Assembly (NCBI RefSeq): GCF_036711975.1
Contig: NC_091972.1
Span: forward strand, 28,711,001 to 28,775,000
Direction: 5' to 3'
Length of the DNA stretch: 64,000 bases
Source of the DNA: Onthophagus taurus
Taxonomy: Eukaryota > Arthropoda > Insecta > Coleoptera > Scarabaeidae
The position numbers were made by a program, and so were the translations under genes. The notes below the pieces were generated by a model, which saw only the letters and a program-made list of their open reading frames with translations, did not search any database and was not told the origin of the DNA. Shown here piece by piece: positions 44,005 through 57,031 of this stretch; the first letter of the stretch is position 1; each line of letters begins with the position of its first letter.

Positions 44005-44876
44005 ATGAATCCTACAGTACCGAGATTGTATTCCCTCCCCAAACTCCATAAGAAAGACATTCCCATTCGTCCGATAACAGCTTTTAATTCTTCACCTACT
44101 GCTAAAATTTCGAAATTTTTATTAAATATTTTTAAATTAATTGATTTTAAACCAATTTTTACAGTAAAAAACTCTTCAGAATTTATAAATAAAACTAAAA
44201 TTCTTAATTTTCATAACAAAATTTTAATTTCCTTTGATATTACTAATCTTTATTCTAATGTTTCAATAGATTTAACTCTAGAATTAACCTCAAAAATTTG
44301 TAAGGATTTTTTTAATAATGACATAACAATAGAACATTGTAATATAATACAGAAACATGTTATTACACAAAATTTCTGTACTTTTAATAATGAATTTTTA
44401 GTTAGGTCTTCTTGCTGACATTTTCTTGGATCATATAGAAAATAATTATATTATTAATAATGTCAATCCTTTTAAGAACAATATCCATTCTTGGACTCGT
44501 TATGTAGATGATGTATGTTATGTTTAGGATGGGGATGAATGAATTTTTAACTTTTTTAAATAATATACATCCTAAACTTAACTTTACAACAGAATTTGAA
44601 AGTAATAATTCTTTAAATTTCTTATACCTAACTTTAACTCGTTCATTTGATAAATTAGATTATAACATTTACAGAAAACTTACTGTTATTCCTACAATTA
44701 TCCCGTTTGATTCAACACATCCCATGTCACAAAAACTTTCTAATTTTAGATTTTTAATTAATCGTATGTTTAATTATCGTTTAACTGAAAATAACAGAAA
44801 AAATGAAATTAACTATATATATTCTTTGGCTTTAGATAATAACTTTCCTACTAAATTAATTAATAACCTTTGATTA
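44005..44876 (+). pseudogene. Penelope-like element RT remnant
   Basis: Pieces in order: PRLYSLPKLHKKDIPIRPI (the PLE 'LPKIHK' motif), ISFDITNLYSNVSID, a shifted LADIFLDHIE, RYVDDVCYV with the YVDD catalytic pair near 44,500, then NFLYLTLTRS, IYRKLTVIPTIIPFDSTHP and LINRMFNYRL. These are diagnostic of Penelope-like RTs. No GIY-YIG endonuclease follows. At least two frame breaks are present (44,416 and 44,525). Confidence 0.8.
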
Positions 44877-44880
44877 TATA

Positions 44881-45345
44881 TAATATGGATTGAGCTAACT
44901 GAATATATCTACTAACAAAAATGTGGCTCAAGGTGAATAGACGCAGATGGAAAGCGATAATGTGAAAGTGTAACAAAGATAGACATAAAACGGTAATAAA
45001 CAGACGGGCGCATGCGCACAAAAGTGTCAAACCTCTTCCATTTGACGTTTATCGTTTTGTTGTGTCACAGCCAGTCACACCATTATGTTTAAAAATGTAT
45101 TGTTTCGTGTGCAAAGTTTGCGATAATACAGTTTCACATCACCTGTAAGTATTATAAACAATAAGGAAATTTTATTTTATTTTATTTTTTTTTTTCTTTT
45201 TTCATTTATTAATTTTGTTTTAAATTTACCGCCAAAATTAACGCACGCCTATTATATGTCAGTACGCTTCTATGTCTATCTCGGTTCGATCACCTTGCGC
45301 AAGCTATCTCTCTCGTTGGCTCAATCCATATTATCCTTGTTTATA
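44881..45345 (+). mobile_element. 465-bp inverted-end DNA transposon, possibly P-superfamily
   Basis: ATAATATGGATTGAGCTAAC at the left and its near-exact reverse complement at the right. Inside, ATG 45,095 opens MYCFVCKVCDNTVSHH and meets a GTAAGT donor at 45,145. A short Cys-x2-Cys first exon with a donor resembles the THAP exon of P elements. No target duplication could be settled. Confidence 0.4.
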
Positions 45346-45351
45346 GATATA

Positions 45352-45781
45352 CAGCGTGTCCCGTATCTTCCGCATCAGAGCATTATACGGTTGTAGGATA
45401 CATTATTCTGAAGCGATCTTTCTAATAAAATTTTTTCGAAATGTTTATAATAACCGCACGGGAACTGTTTAAACGAACTGTTTTTCGTCCAATCAGCAGA
45501 TCGCAATCAGACTCAGGTAATCGGTGCCACCCTCGGCCGGTCCGCTACGCCGATGATAACTCGTTTCCTACGTGTACTCACCAATGGATTCGTCACGCGA
45601 AGAGAAATAAACTTTTTCGGTGAATCAAACTCGTCCGCTATTGGACAAAAGCGGATAACTTTAAATTGTTCCCGTGCGGTTATTATAAACATTTCGAAAA
45701 AATTTTATTAGAAAGATCGCATCAGAATAATGTATCCTACAACCGTATAATGCTCTGATGCGGAAGATACGGGACACCCTG
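45352..45781. mobile_element. 430-bp foldback MITE (Tc1/mariner-type)
   Basis: The two ends are inverted copies for about 118 bp (CAGCGTGTCCCGTATCTTCC at left, CAGGGTGTCCCGTATC inward from right), flanked by TA (45,350-45,351 and 45,782-45,783). The inverted spacer copy at 37,990 lacks it, giving an empty site. Confidence 0.8.
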
Positions 45782-47166
45782 TATACTATGACGCATATTT
45801 TCGGGTTTTCGAAGTACAATGACTAAAGCGCCTTTATTTACCATATACCTGCTTGTTCCTGTCGATCTGAATGTTAAAGTTTTTTTTTTCGACGGACGAT
45901 CCAACCCGACATTTTCAGGTAGATGGTAAATAATGACATTCTAGTCGTTGTGCGTATTTCACCAGAAAATATACGTTGTAACAAAAACAAATTGTTAATT
46001 CTGTCATATTGTTAACGTGTTACGTATAAGAACGAACGAACACCCTACTCATAGCTTCTTCGAGTTTTGAATATAACAAACAACATTGTGTTTTTTCATA
46101 AGTTATAATAGTTAAGAAAAGTTCGTTAAAACCGAACAACCGTACAAATTTGCCCCGTTCCTGTACGCGTACACGACCTATTCACGACTTTCTTTTGCGC
46201 ATGTTCGTTGGAACGGAACCTTGCCGAGAATTGGCGCTGCAAGCACAGTTTATCATTTTAAACGAAATTCATTTACTAATTTTTTTAACAGTAATGAACT
46301 AAAAAAACCTAATAGCGGTAATAGTAGAAAAATGAAATAAAGATATGCATGTGTTTACATATTTATTGATTAATTTGTCTATAAAAGTTATCATAAAACA
46401 TGCATAATATGAAATAAAATTTGTTAAACAAAATACCCGAAACATGTAAAAGAATAGAAAATAATCCAAATATACGCTTTCATAGTAAACATAACAGATA
46501 CTAACAGACAGGCTGTACAATTGGAAAAGATCCGGAATTACAACCCCCATAAATTGTAGACCCCCGCTTCTCTGCGGTTAAGGGTACTTAACCATTTCTA
46601 CCTAAGACGAGACCGAGAACCCTGCATAGTTTAGAAAGTCAGGGACGTACCAATGAATTTCTTTCAGTTCATTACACTTAATTGTATTGGTCAGTAAACT
46701 ATATAATAATAATATTAATAACAGCGAAAACGTAAGCCTAAAGGCCGAACTTAGTCAGAATCACTATCTGATTCTTCTAAATTATACTTATGCCATGCCC
46801 GATTTGTGTGAACCCAAAAGATACCTCTTTATGCCCCTTCTATTGTTAAGGGTCTTTTACAGCCGTATCGTAATTCCGGATCTTGGTGTGGACGACTATA
46901 CATGAACTTGTCTAACGGTCGTTGGAACATAAATCAGAATAACATAATATTCTGTGATTGGAACGCTTGACAAAACGTCGCGGACCAGTCCACGGTTCAG
47001 TCGGACCGTGGCAGCACCTTTCAACTGAGCAGGATTGCGGCCGTCAATTGGTAGTTTGAAGTGTGGTTGAAACGAACCTAACACATGTACATACACACAT
47101 ACATATGCATGTACGTAATTGTCCGGATTGTATGTGAAAATATTCTTTATCTTTCATAAATATAGT
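45782..47166. repeat. Histone spacer 3' of intact H4
   Basis: Mirrored at 36,389-37,990. No gene is recognised. Confidence 0.8.
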
Positions 47167-47182
47167 GGTTCTGAAAAGAACC
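47167..47182 (-). terminator. Histone 3' stem-loop of H4
   Basis: On the minus strand GGTTCTTTTCAGAACC, 65 bases after the H4 stop. Confidence 0.95.
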
Positions 47183-47247
47183 GGGTGGTCATGTTGAATA
47201 TAGAACAGTCGTCCTCAAAATTAAAATAGGTACATAATTTAAATTTC

Positions 47248-48265
<1,018 letters not shown>

Positions 48266-48310
48266 TTTGCATCATCTACAATCAATCGACCAAACCTTCC
48301 CAACACGACC

Positions 48311-48326
48311 GGTTCTTTTCAGAACC
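48311..48326 (+). terminator. Histone 3' stem-loop of H3
   Basis: GGTTCTTTTCAGAACC, as in H2B and H4. Confidence 0.95.
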
Positions 48327-48892
48327 AATCACTTGTTTTATGAAAAAGAATTTTCGTTTTGCTCTCTTAAGTCTGTGAATTTTATGAAAGCAAAAATGAT
48401 GTTTCAGTATGGACTTCAGATAATGTAAATTTTCTAGTTTCTAAACGTAATAGCGTGTAATATTTTTATGGTGGCCGTTAAATAAGAATTCAACGTGAAC
48501 TTAAGATGTGATTTAATCAAGAAAAATTAATTTCTTTTTTAATTTATATGAAATAAATTCAAATAAATAATTTAAACTTAATTTGCTTCCATATGCATTC
48601 AAATATTAATGATCACAACGAAGGTTGTAATGTTAGATATGTACATATCTGATTCGCAATTCGATTACAGTAGTACAGTTGGAAACCGACGAATTCCGAA
48701 CCGAATTATCCCATAAGAATTAATGGAAAATGAAGTACATCGGAAATAGCTGACGGCAGTAGTTTCCTCTACGCAGAGTTTAAAGTTCTTCTCATGAACT
48801 CGGCCCAAGCCTTATTCTTCAGTAGAACAGCTTGATTATAGTAGCTTTTCCAGAAATCCTTTAATATTATAATCAAAATAATATACACATAT
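48327..48892. other. H3-H1 spacer remnant
   Basis: AT-rich with no coding frame. The H1 promoter and 5' half would be expected around here in an intact unit but are not found. Confidence 0.6.
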
Positions 48893-49538
48893 CACAGAGT
48901 GTTCCGTGACTCGACCGACAAACTTATACCATACACTCCGTGGGTTATTACGATCAAAAAATGGTATATCACATATACATATGTAGGTGAATTCCTCTCT
49001 GTTTCGAAGATATCGAAATAAAAATAAAAAACATAAAAGAAAATTTATTCATTTATTTATTTATGAATGGGTAGCTAATTAACACAAAATTACAGTAGCT
49101 GTTCAAAATGAGAACCGCCATTTTCTAAACATCCTTCGCAGCTATCCTTCGTGTCATAGAATGTTGCCAGTTAATTATGACCATTTCATTCTTTAGCGAA
49201 TTAGTAGCTTCAACTATTCTGACAATCAACTCTTCGCGTGTATCTGGTTTACGATTACAACTATACACACGAGATTTGAGGCAACCCTACAGAGAAAAAT
49301 TTAGAGGGGACAAGTCAGGTGACCGAGTTGGCTAATGTACAGGACCACCTCGTCCTATCCATCTTTCCGGAAAATTTTCATTACGAAATACCGTCATTGA
49401 TGTGGCTTATCTCCCAAAATGTAGTGGTGCCCCATCTTTCTGGAACCACATGCCACGACGAGCTTCTAGAGGAATATATTCCATGTGATTCGGAAATTCT
49501 TCTTCCAAAAAGTGAAGGTAAGGGTCTGCACTAAGACG
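48893..49538 (-). mobile_element. Tc1/mariner-type transposon 3' part abutting H1
   Basis: The minus strand reads ADPYLHFLEEEFPNHMEYIPL, WFQKDGAPLHFGR, NFPERWIGRGGPVH, TRSPDLSPLNFSL and (shifted) CEGCLENGGSHFEQLL, the C-terminal half of an insect mariner-type transposase with its second and third acidic motifs. The terminus CAGAGTGTTCC lies near 48,893. The 5' half is missing and the sequence passes straight into H1 codons. Stops are present. Confidence 0.75.
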
Positions 49539-49877
49539 TCCTTCAAAAAAACTGAAACGAAGAAATCCTCCTCACCTGCGAAGGCAAAAACAACGCCGGT
49601 GTCCGGTTCCCCTGTTGTTGAAAGCAAAAAGAGGGCTGCAGCAAAAGCCAAAAAGTCGCCAACGGTCGGAGAAAAGAAAGTAACCAGCTCTACTACTGCC
49701 GCAGTCAAAAAAACCACCACGGTTACAAAAGCACCATCAAAAGCTAAAAAAGTTACCAAGGGACCGACGAAAAAGCCGAAAGTGCCGAAACCCAAAACCG
49801 CCAAGAAAGTCGCTGGTGGTGCTGCACAATTGAAATCGTCGTCCACGAAAAAGAGAAGCTTACCAAAGAGAAAATGA
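49539..49877 (+). pseudogene. H1: Histone H1, C-terminal tail only
   Basis: About 112 codons of a Lys/Ala/Pro-rich tail (TETKKSSSPAKAKTTP, KSPTVGEKK, KAKKVTKGPTKKPKVPKPKTAKK) ending KKRSLPKRK and TGA at 49,875, followed by the GC-rich histone stem-loop. The N-terminus and winged-helix globular domain are missing, replaced by transposon sequence read in the opposite sense. The open frame extending to 49,485 is transposon DNA. It cannot make a normal linker histone. The frame of the tail is intact, so the damage may be recent. Confidence 0.9.
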
Positions 49878-49927
49878 GCTCTGCAATTTGTTAGAATTAA
49901 GGGCTTTCTCACAAGCCGCCACACAAT

Positions 49928-49943
49928 GGCCCTTCTCAGGGCC
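49928..49943 (+). terminator. Histone 3' stem-loop of H1
   Basis: GGCCCTTCTCAGGGCC, 50 bases after the stop and identical to the H2A stem-loop. Confidence 0.95.
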
Positions 49944-51058
49944 AATAATGGTATAACGAAAAAGAATTCTAACATAATTTTAATCTATACATAATGTACT
50001 CCGGCAGTATGCATCTTAGTTCCATTCGCAGTAGTTACCACTTGTGCGGTGGTAATTGAAAATTTAAAAAATTTTATTTACCCGAAATAAAGTAGTACCA
50101 GTTCTTTTTTAATTGCCATTTTTCTCGAAGACAGCTGAATATCGTGTAACATGAAAAATACTCTGACTTTTACGTAGAATCCATAAATGCAACAAAAAAA
50201 TGATGGGGTTCCTATTTAAAAATGTCAACTTAGGCATGGTATCTCAATTTTGGGATACCTGTACATTTCAATTTTATCTCAAAAAATGCGCGTTCAAAAA
50301 TATAACATAGTAATTTTTATTATAATTTACATTATAATTTTTATCGAATTGAAGTAATATTGTATTTCATTTTTGGGCCTATTGCAGACTAAGCTTTTTC
50401 GGTACGATGTTTTCTAGAGTATTCTAATAAAGTATGATTGTATAAACATTGGGAATTTTCAATTAATTGAACAAATTTCACCATTAGATCACTTTTATGA
50501 TCCATTTTTACTATTATTACTATTTATACGGCGCGGCGTTCCCTCTACGCCAAGCAACCGACACTGTGTTGCACTGCCTACGCCACGCCGCGGGCGAAAT
50601 GCAGCTCACATGTTTAGACGAAGTTGCGACGCTGCGTCGCCATATGCAGATTTTCATTTAAAAACACGTGAGATAAAATAATTAAAAAAGTTGAGCGAAC
50701 AGGTGAACAAGAAAATAAACTTTTAATAATTATGATTCTATACAAAAATATTCAAACCTTATCTGGAAATCCTGTTCCTTCTTTTTCCATTTAATTCGAC
50801 TGCACGTGTTGATTAAAGCGCAACCTGGAAAGCCGGAACAAAATCTGATCACGGTAATAACAATTGACCAGAATAGTGGTGTAGAACAGATCCGAACGAT
50901 TCGAGAAAAAGATCTCCAAAACCAATCACGAGAATCTTCAGTAAAAATTTCTACAACCACGCGGTTATTAATTAACACGCAAAAATTAAACAAGTGTACT
51001 ACACTAAAGCTCGATAGCAAAAGAGGAAGAGGTGGGAACAGAAAACGTGGTACGGACG
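49944..51058. other. Spacer with a GC-rich patch
   Basis: AT-rich DNA. 50,528-50,640 is GC-rich with a self-complementary pair (CGGCGCGGCG and CGCCACGCCG) that suggests a small degraded foldback element. A hairpin GGTATC-GATACC lies near 50,240. The 50,806-51,075 frame is unrecognised, has no ATG at its start and is cut by the MITE at 51,059. Confidence 0.45.
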
Positions 51059-51309
51059 CAAGGTTTATATATTAAAGGTTGTCTAAGTTCCTACGCTGCA
51101 ATACTTTGATTTTAGTTTGTGGGCGAGGGGCAAGAGCAGGAGTGTTTCGTGACGTAAGCGATCACGGATTGCGCACGCAACCTCATGGCCATGTGGTGCT
51201 CCATGCCTTTGTTTAATTTGAATTGCTTGGCGGTATTATTTTCCACATGTGACGTAATGCGCAGTATGGTTGTGTACGAACCTAGACAACCTCTTATATA
51301 TAAACCTTG
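51059..51309. mobile_element. 251-bp Mutator-type MITE with 9-bp target duplication
   Basis: GTACGGACG flanks it exactly on both sides (51,050-51,058 and 51,310-51,318). The ends are inverted copies for about 36 bp beginning CAAGGTTTATATAT, with four or five mismatches. A 9-bp duplication is typical of Mutator-like elements. It has no coding capacity. Confidence 0.8.
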
Positions 51310-52049
51310 GTACGGACGAACGATATCCTCCTCCCCACCCCTAACATTAATAGATCTTAAAAATATCGATAAATTCACCAACGAACGCTCAATGACCTTT
51401 AATAATAAAAAAAAATATACCCCACGAGTGTATTAATAAAAATTGGATATCCATTAAAATCATAATAAACCAATTAAGGAAAGAAAATCAAATGAAAGTA
51501 ATTACATATGAAATCACATACAGTATGTCCGTAAGTAGCGGATATAGGCGATAAAATCATTATAAACGGTTTATGGAAAAATCCTTGAAACGGGAGTTAT
51601 GCAGCTGCATCCCGATAGCATACATAGAGACTCGAAATGAAACGGTATACCGAGAATTTAATGATAAACGAAAAAGTATAAAGGGACAAGAGCAGCCGAT
51701 TTCCAGCCAATTCTTAGTCCATCGATCACATTTTCAGGACAGCAAGAAAAGCACGAAAAAAGAAGAACAAATGAACCTCATACAGTGAGTAATTTTAAGA
51801 TTAACGTGTTAAACCTTTTCCAAAAATTATTTTAAACCATACAAACTTTGTAAACTCCGATTTATCAATTATTGGCACTTGGACAGAATTGATGGCAGTC
51901 AAAATTCAAATTAACCCGACGATCAGAATATGTTCCATTCAAGAGGTCAACTCAACTTACTAAATCATTTTTAGACACTTAGGACATTGTTTAAAATAAT
52001 TGATTACCATAGTAAGTCATGGCTACCGCTATTTTTATTATGTTATCAA
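51310..52049. other. No recognised gene
   Basis: AT-rich. A 72-codon frame at 51,573-51,788 is rich in charged residues but not recognised. Confidence 0.4.
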
Positions 52050-54170
52050 ATTTGTAGAAGTTAAACTTTAAAGTAGATTTCGTAAGAGTACGTCATGATG
52101 AATCATATCGAATGCCTTAGAAAAATCAGTGTATACGACATCCACCTGACCGCCCCTATCCAAAGAGTCACAAATCACCACAGTAACCACCCCGAGATTG
52201 GTAATCGTTGAACGACGCTTGATATATTGATATGGTGACACAAATGATTGAATCTGCAGAGAAATCAGATCATCATGTAAATAATCCGTTGAAGTACCTT
52301 AGCGAAATTGGACAATAACGATATCGATCGATAATCAGTAATGTTGGTACGTTCGCCATGTTTGAATATAGAAACAATGCGCGAGCGCTTCCAAAGTTTA
52401 AGAAATGAGCAACTGCTTAAGGGTAGGTTAATTATTAAATGAAGCGGAACTGCAAAAACTGTACAGCAATCACGAATGAAAAATGCAGGAAGATCATCAT
52501 CACCACCATATAATCACCATCAGTAAGTTTATCAGGTAACCTTTCTAGGAAATGAAGAACTTGTGCTTCGGTGACATCAGCAATAAATACTGGAGCATAC
52601 GTAGAGTGTACATCAACCATGTTGTCAGCAGACACCAGTATATACTTTAGAAAATTGATCTGTAAAAGCATTAACTATTTTATCAGGATCAGTGTAGGTG
52701 GACTTATCATACATCATTTTGCCAGGAAGTCCGGAGGTCGTTGCTTTCTCTCTTATATAACTCCAAAAGTTACGAGGATTAGAACTAAGCGATTTTTCAG
52801 CATTAATAGTAAAGGAACTATACGCATCAGAGATTTTCTGTTTAGTCAAACATCTCAGTCTTTTATATTCCGCTGGTAAATAGGGTATGAGGATCTACGA
52901 CACAATCTCTTAGGAACAACTAAATCCAAAATCTCATACAACTTTGTATAGAAAGCTGACAAAGGCATTAACCTGCACATTTAGAAAAGACCAATCCGTA
53001 TAATGTAGTTCATCATACAAACCAGGAAAGTTGGCTCTTCGCAAATTATAGCGACCACTCAAAGACGGAAACTTCGGCAAACCATCATTTGCCATCAGTA
53101 AGTTCATTGTAATATCTAAGGCGGGATGGTACTGACCCTCGTAAACGAAGGGACAATCATCATGAACAAGATCAAACCGATGATCAGTATTTGTCAGAAC
53201 CAAATCCAATAGACGATTGTCACAGTTTAATGCATGATTGAGTTGACAAAGGTCCAGAAAGTCACAAAAATTACGAAATAACTCCATTTTTTCACATATG
53301 ATTGATATGCCAGGTGCCTTAATATATTCAAGCAAATTAAAATCACCAAGGCTAAGGACAAGAAAATTTAAATCTTTATGTTCTAGGGCGTCCAAGAAAC
53401 ATAGCAACTCAGGTTGTGGATTATCAGGAGGTATCTACAACCAGGATATATAAGATCACTGACCATAAAGAACACTTGCAAATCAACACATCGACAAGTG
53501 GTACTAAAGACTGAATATCTGTAGATTCAACCGATTCAACATCATGATGACTAGATACAGCAAGCAGAAGTCCTCCACCTCTATTATGTCCAACCAAATC
53601 AAGCTTACGATCAGCTCCCACGACGCTGTACTTATCCAAGAATAATTCATTGGATCCAAAATCCGAATTTAAATTAGTTTTTACCAAACCCTTTTCGCCA
53701 GACTCAGTTCTTGTTTTTAATTCAGTCGAGAGACATTGAGACAGAAATGTTCTTAAATTTATTATGGGATTTCAAATTCCTATTACGAAATATTACGAAA
53801 AACAGTCTTAAAAGAATTATAATCCGACAATTTTACTCGTATAGGCCTACATCTCGCGCTATTAGAAGCGTAAAATTTACCATAGCGAAAACGCTGAATA
53901 ATAGGTTCAGTAACCCCAAGTGCGTAAATAGTTTGCCCAGAAAGGCAAAATGCTCATCACCTTGTTCCTTACGTGATAAGCCGTCGGATTCAGGAATATT
54001 ATAAATCATCAGTTTATTCTTCCTACGCGCGCGTCCCATCACTTCGTGTATAATTTTTTCGGAATCAAAATCGTTTAAAGAATGTGAAGATGGCGAAGTA
54101 ACATTTGATTTCAGAGCAGCAATATCCATCTGAAGAGAGATTATAGTGGCTTTCAGACTATTTAAGTCAA
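52050..54170 (-). pseudogene. Degenerate LINE, copy 2 (ORF1 fragment, endonuclease, RT start)
   Basis: The same family as 3690-5091 but longer. ORF1 fragment (NKLMIYNIPESDG) is at 54,129-53,833. The endonuclease N-terminus (SNELFLDKYSVVGADR, RGGGLLLAVSS) is at 53,687-53,560. The endonuclease centre (SLGDFNLLEY, DLVLTNTDHRFD) is at 53,407-52,934. The linker (NPRNFWSYI) is at 52,849-52,640. VTEAQVLHFLERLPDK is near 52,580, and the RT motif TDFSKAFDMIHHDVLL is at 52,130-52,080. Frame breaks are frequent. Confidence 0.8.
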
Positions 54171-55880
54171 ATTATAATCCACTATAATCTCTCTATAATC
54201 CCCTTACTAATTACGGCAACGCGAAGCTCCAACATAGACTCACACTTCGGTAACAAATATATATTAGAATAACTAGAATATGACACATGTCACAGAAGTG
54301 ACTTAATGTTACTTTCTATTTTTAGGAACAAGAAAGAATTTTTTAATAACAAGATGTAGAAATTAGAAACATGAAACAGACATATCTGTTTGGATTGGAT
54401 CTAATTAACAACAGCATCGGGTTAGAAGTTAAATTACGACAACCAGAAGACGTCGAAATCGCAGAAGCATATGCATTAGAAATTGCAAATTACAACACAC
54501 AAAAGCAACGATTTCTTCAAAACATCCGACAGCCAATAACAAAAAATAGTTTCAGTCCTACTCCTATAGTAGCGCAAAAGCAGATTTCAACAGAAAGAAG
54601 ACCAGTGATGTCGTCATATCAGACTCGTTTGATTACGCAAGTCAAGGTAGCTTTAGAATGTTAGATCTATTGCGTGGTGTGCGGGTCTGAACATTATTAA
54701 CCTCATATGAACTTCATCACGAACCGTAACTGTCATTAAACGGTGTAGGCGTTGTAATAAACTCATCATTCAGTACTTGAACCTGACGTGAAGTACATTT
54801 CGTTAAAACACACGCTCGCGATTCAAATGGCTAATTTATCGTACGTCTACCTTTCAAAAGTTACCTCTAAGCCGCGGAGCGGGGCGTCATTCAAACTCAT
54901 TCAAAAAAATTGCATTATAGAAGCAGTTGTAAACACTAAAACTTCAAATCAATGCAACACGCTGTTTTTTTTCTAACAACCTTGTCGAAACCGAGAACGA
55001 AAACAGACCGGACCACCGGCCGATTATCGCCCAGCACTCCCGAATATTGAATATTAATTTAGGTTTTAAAATTCATTATAAAGAGTAGTGAGAGTTTTTT
55101 TTTGCACCCTCATAAAACACCGTCATAAAACTAAATAAAGGAGGTGGGCGCATTTGCGTTTAAGCTTGAAATGAAATTTGCAAGCTCTTTGGATACGTCA
55201 CTGGTTAAAATTTAAACAATTGACTAAGGTCAATTTTGTTTCATGACTTCTTTCAGTCGAATGGAACAAAGATTCACTAAAAATGAAAAACGTTCCTTAT
55301 CATATCTCGATTTTATGCGCGAAGACGAGTCTCCCAACGCTCTATAATAGGATTACAGTTATACGGGCGTACGTAATTAATAAATATTTTGAATATTAAA
55401 GGTAAATGAACGCAATCGATGAGATGTAGGATATAATCACAAAAAGAAATTGCAGAAGACTTGCTCCTCGCGTACATAAATCAATAAAAAAGACGTGAAC
55501 TGTAAAAATACTAACTTACCGTAAATAAAAACTGTCAGCAAAAGATAACACATAAACTAAAAAAATATATTTCAAGAATTAAAAAAAACCCTGTTTAAAA
55601 ACACAAATACGGTCTCAAATAAGTTCACTCGGTAACTTCTGTTTAAACAACACAACACAGTTGCTAGAATAAGAATGAATATTTTAGCCTTCTCAACGGT
55701 CCAGGAAACATCTCTGCTAGGATGGAGTAGGGGTATTTACCCAACTCACATTTCTCCAAAACCGACCTCTTCTGTAAATTTTTTACATCTGTTTTAGGGT
55801 TTTACGAGTTGACCTATCCAAAACAATGATATTTTTCTTAATCTTTGTATCAATATCCTTTTTCACAACTGCTCTATTTA
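52640..55880 (+). repeat. Segmental duplication, right copy (partner 3690-6996)
   Basis: Direct repeat of the left copy. It ends in CACAACTGCTCTATTT, the same bases that precede the foldback element at 6996, then continues AATGCTTCCTC for about 70 bases to the TTAA of the piggyBac-like element. Confidence 0.9.
54371..54664 (+). pseudogene. Gag-like fragment, copy 2
   Basis: The duplicate of 5313-5660: the first 85 codons are shared with a few substitutions, then an indel changes the end. It has the same capsid-like pattern and is a non-functional remnant. Confidence 0.45.
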
Positions 55881-55948
55881 ATGCTTCCTCTGACCGAAAA
55901 TAAGAATCCCATTTAACACACAAATTTAATGGATTTGAAAAAGGGTAT
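54665..55948. other. Duplicated AT-rich DNA without recognised gene
   Basis: Counterpart of 5750-6996, plus about 70 bases (55,881-55,948) that are absent at the foldback insertion. Confidence 0.6.
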
Positions 55949-56735
55949 TTAACACTTTGCCGTCCGCACGTTTCGCAAAAATTTATTCGCTCGGCGCCGG
56001 CAGAATATTCAGATTACTTATCCGTGCAAAAAGGCAAGTCCCCTCACTTTAGAGATCGATATCTTCGCAACCGATCGATGAAAAAAATTGCGACAAAGTT
56101 TGTTGTAATCACTGAACATTCCTACGTAACCTATATTAATTTGAAAATTTTCAGATCCGCGGTTTTCTTTTTATCGCGAGTTAAATGAAAAAAGTACCCG
56201 ATTTTTGAGTGTGCCGGCAACTTTGTCAACTTTGCGATTTTTTTTCTCGAAAACTATTTGACGAAAAAATTTGAAATTTGAACTGGTGGTAAACCGATGT
56301 GTTCTTAATGTGGTGCATATCTTATTTTTTCGATATTCCATATAGTTTCGCAGAAAATCGCGGTTTAGTAGGATGCGGTTATTTCGGAAACGACCTGGCG
56401 GATTTCAACGCGGTTTTTACCAAAATATGTTAAATCATGTCGGTTGTCGAATTCCGTTATCAGTTTTTCAAAATTAGGGCTCCCTAATTTTTTAAGGGCG
56501 ATTTAATGGAATTACAAATTAAAGAGAAACAGAAATATGCCCTGGGGGTTCCGGCCAATCGGAACAGAGTTGAAGAGATATTGCTGGCGTGCGCTTCGGA
56601 CGGGCCGTGGAGAATCATATTTAAAATTTTAGATAAAATTATTTCATTTCAAATTCAATAAGTATGTTTCATTTTTGTATATAAGACATGAATAATGCAT
56701 ATAAATTTAAACAAAATAGCGTGGCACCATTTTCT

Positions 56736-57031
56736 TCAAAATTTTTTATTTTGTTTTTCAACATATATCAAGAATATTAATAATTATTATTATTATTTTA
56801 TTTTTATTATGTTATATTAATCTTATTGCTAGTTCTCCTGATTTTCAATCCTGTCTAGCTATTTTCACGAAATTTCGAATAAATGTAAATAAATGTAAAA
56901 TTTGTATGTTTTATATAATAATAATAATAATGTACTTTTATTGATACCACAAAATAAATACAACAAAACAATAGTAAGAATAACAATAAACAATAAACTA
57001 ATACGTAAACCACACAACAAATAAATACGTA
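56736..57031. other. AT-rich interior of the piggyBac-like element
   Basis: Contains TAATAATAATAATAATG at 56,914-56,931 next to an A-rich stretch, which looks like a small LINE 3' tail inserted on the minus strand. No gene. Confidence 0.4.

Noticed and set aside
45441-45623. Small coding gene inside the 430-bp MITE
   Set aside because: It lies in the inverted repeat and loop of the MITE and has no domain. The frame is incidental.
49485-49538. Novel N-terminus for histone H1
   Set aside because: These codons are the antisense of the neighbouring mariner-type transposase and do not resemble H1.
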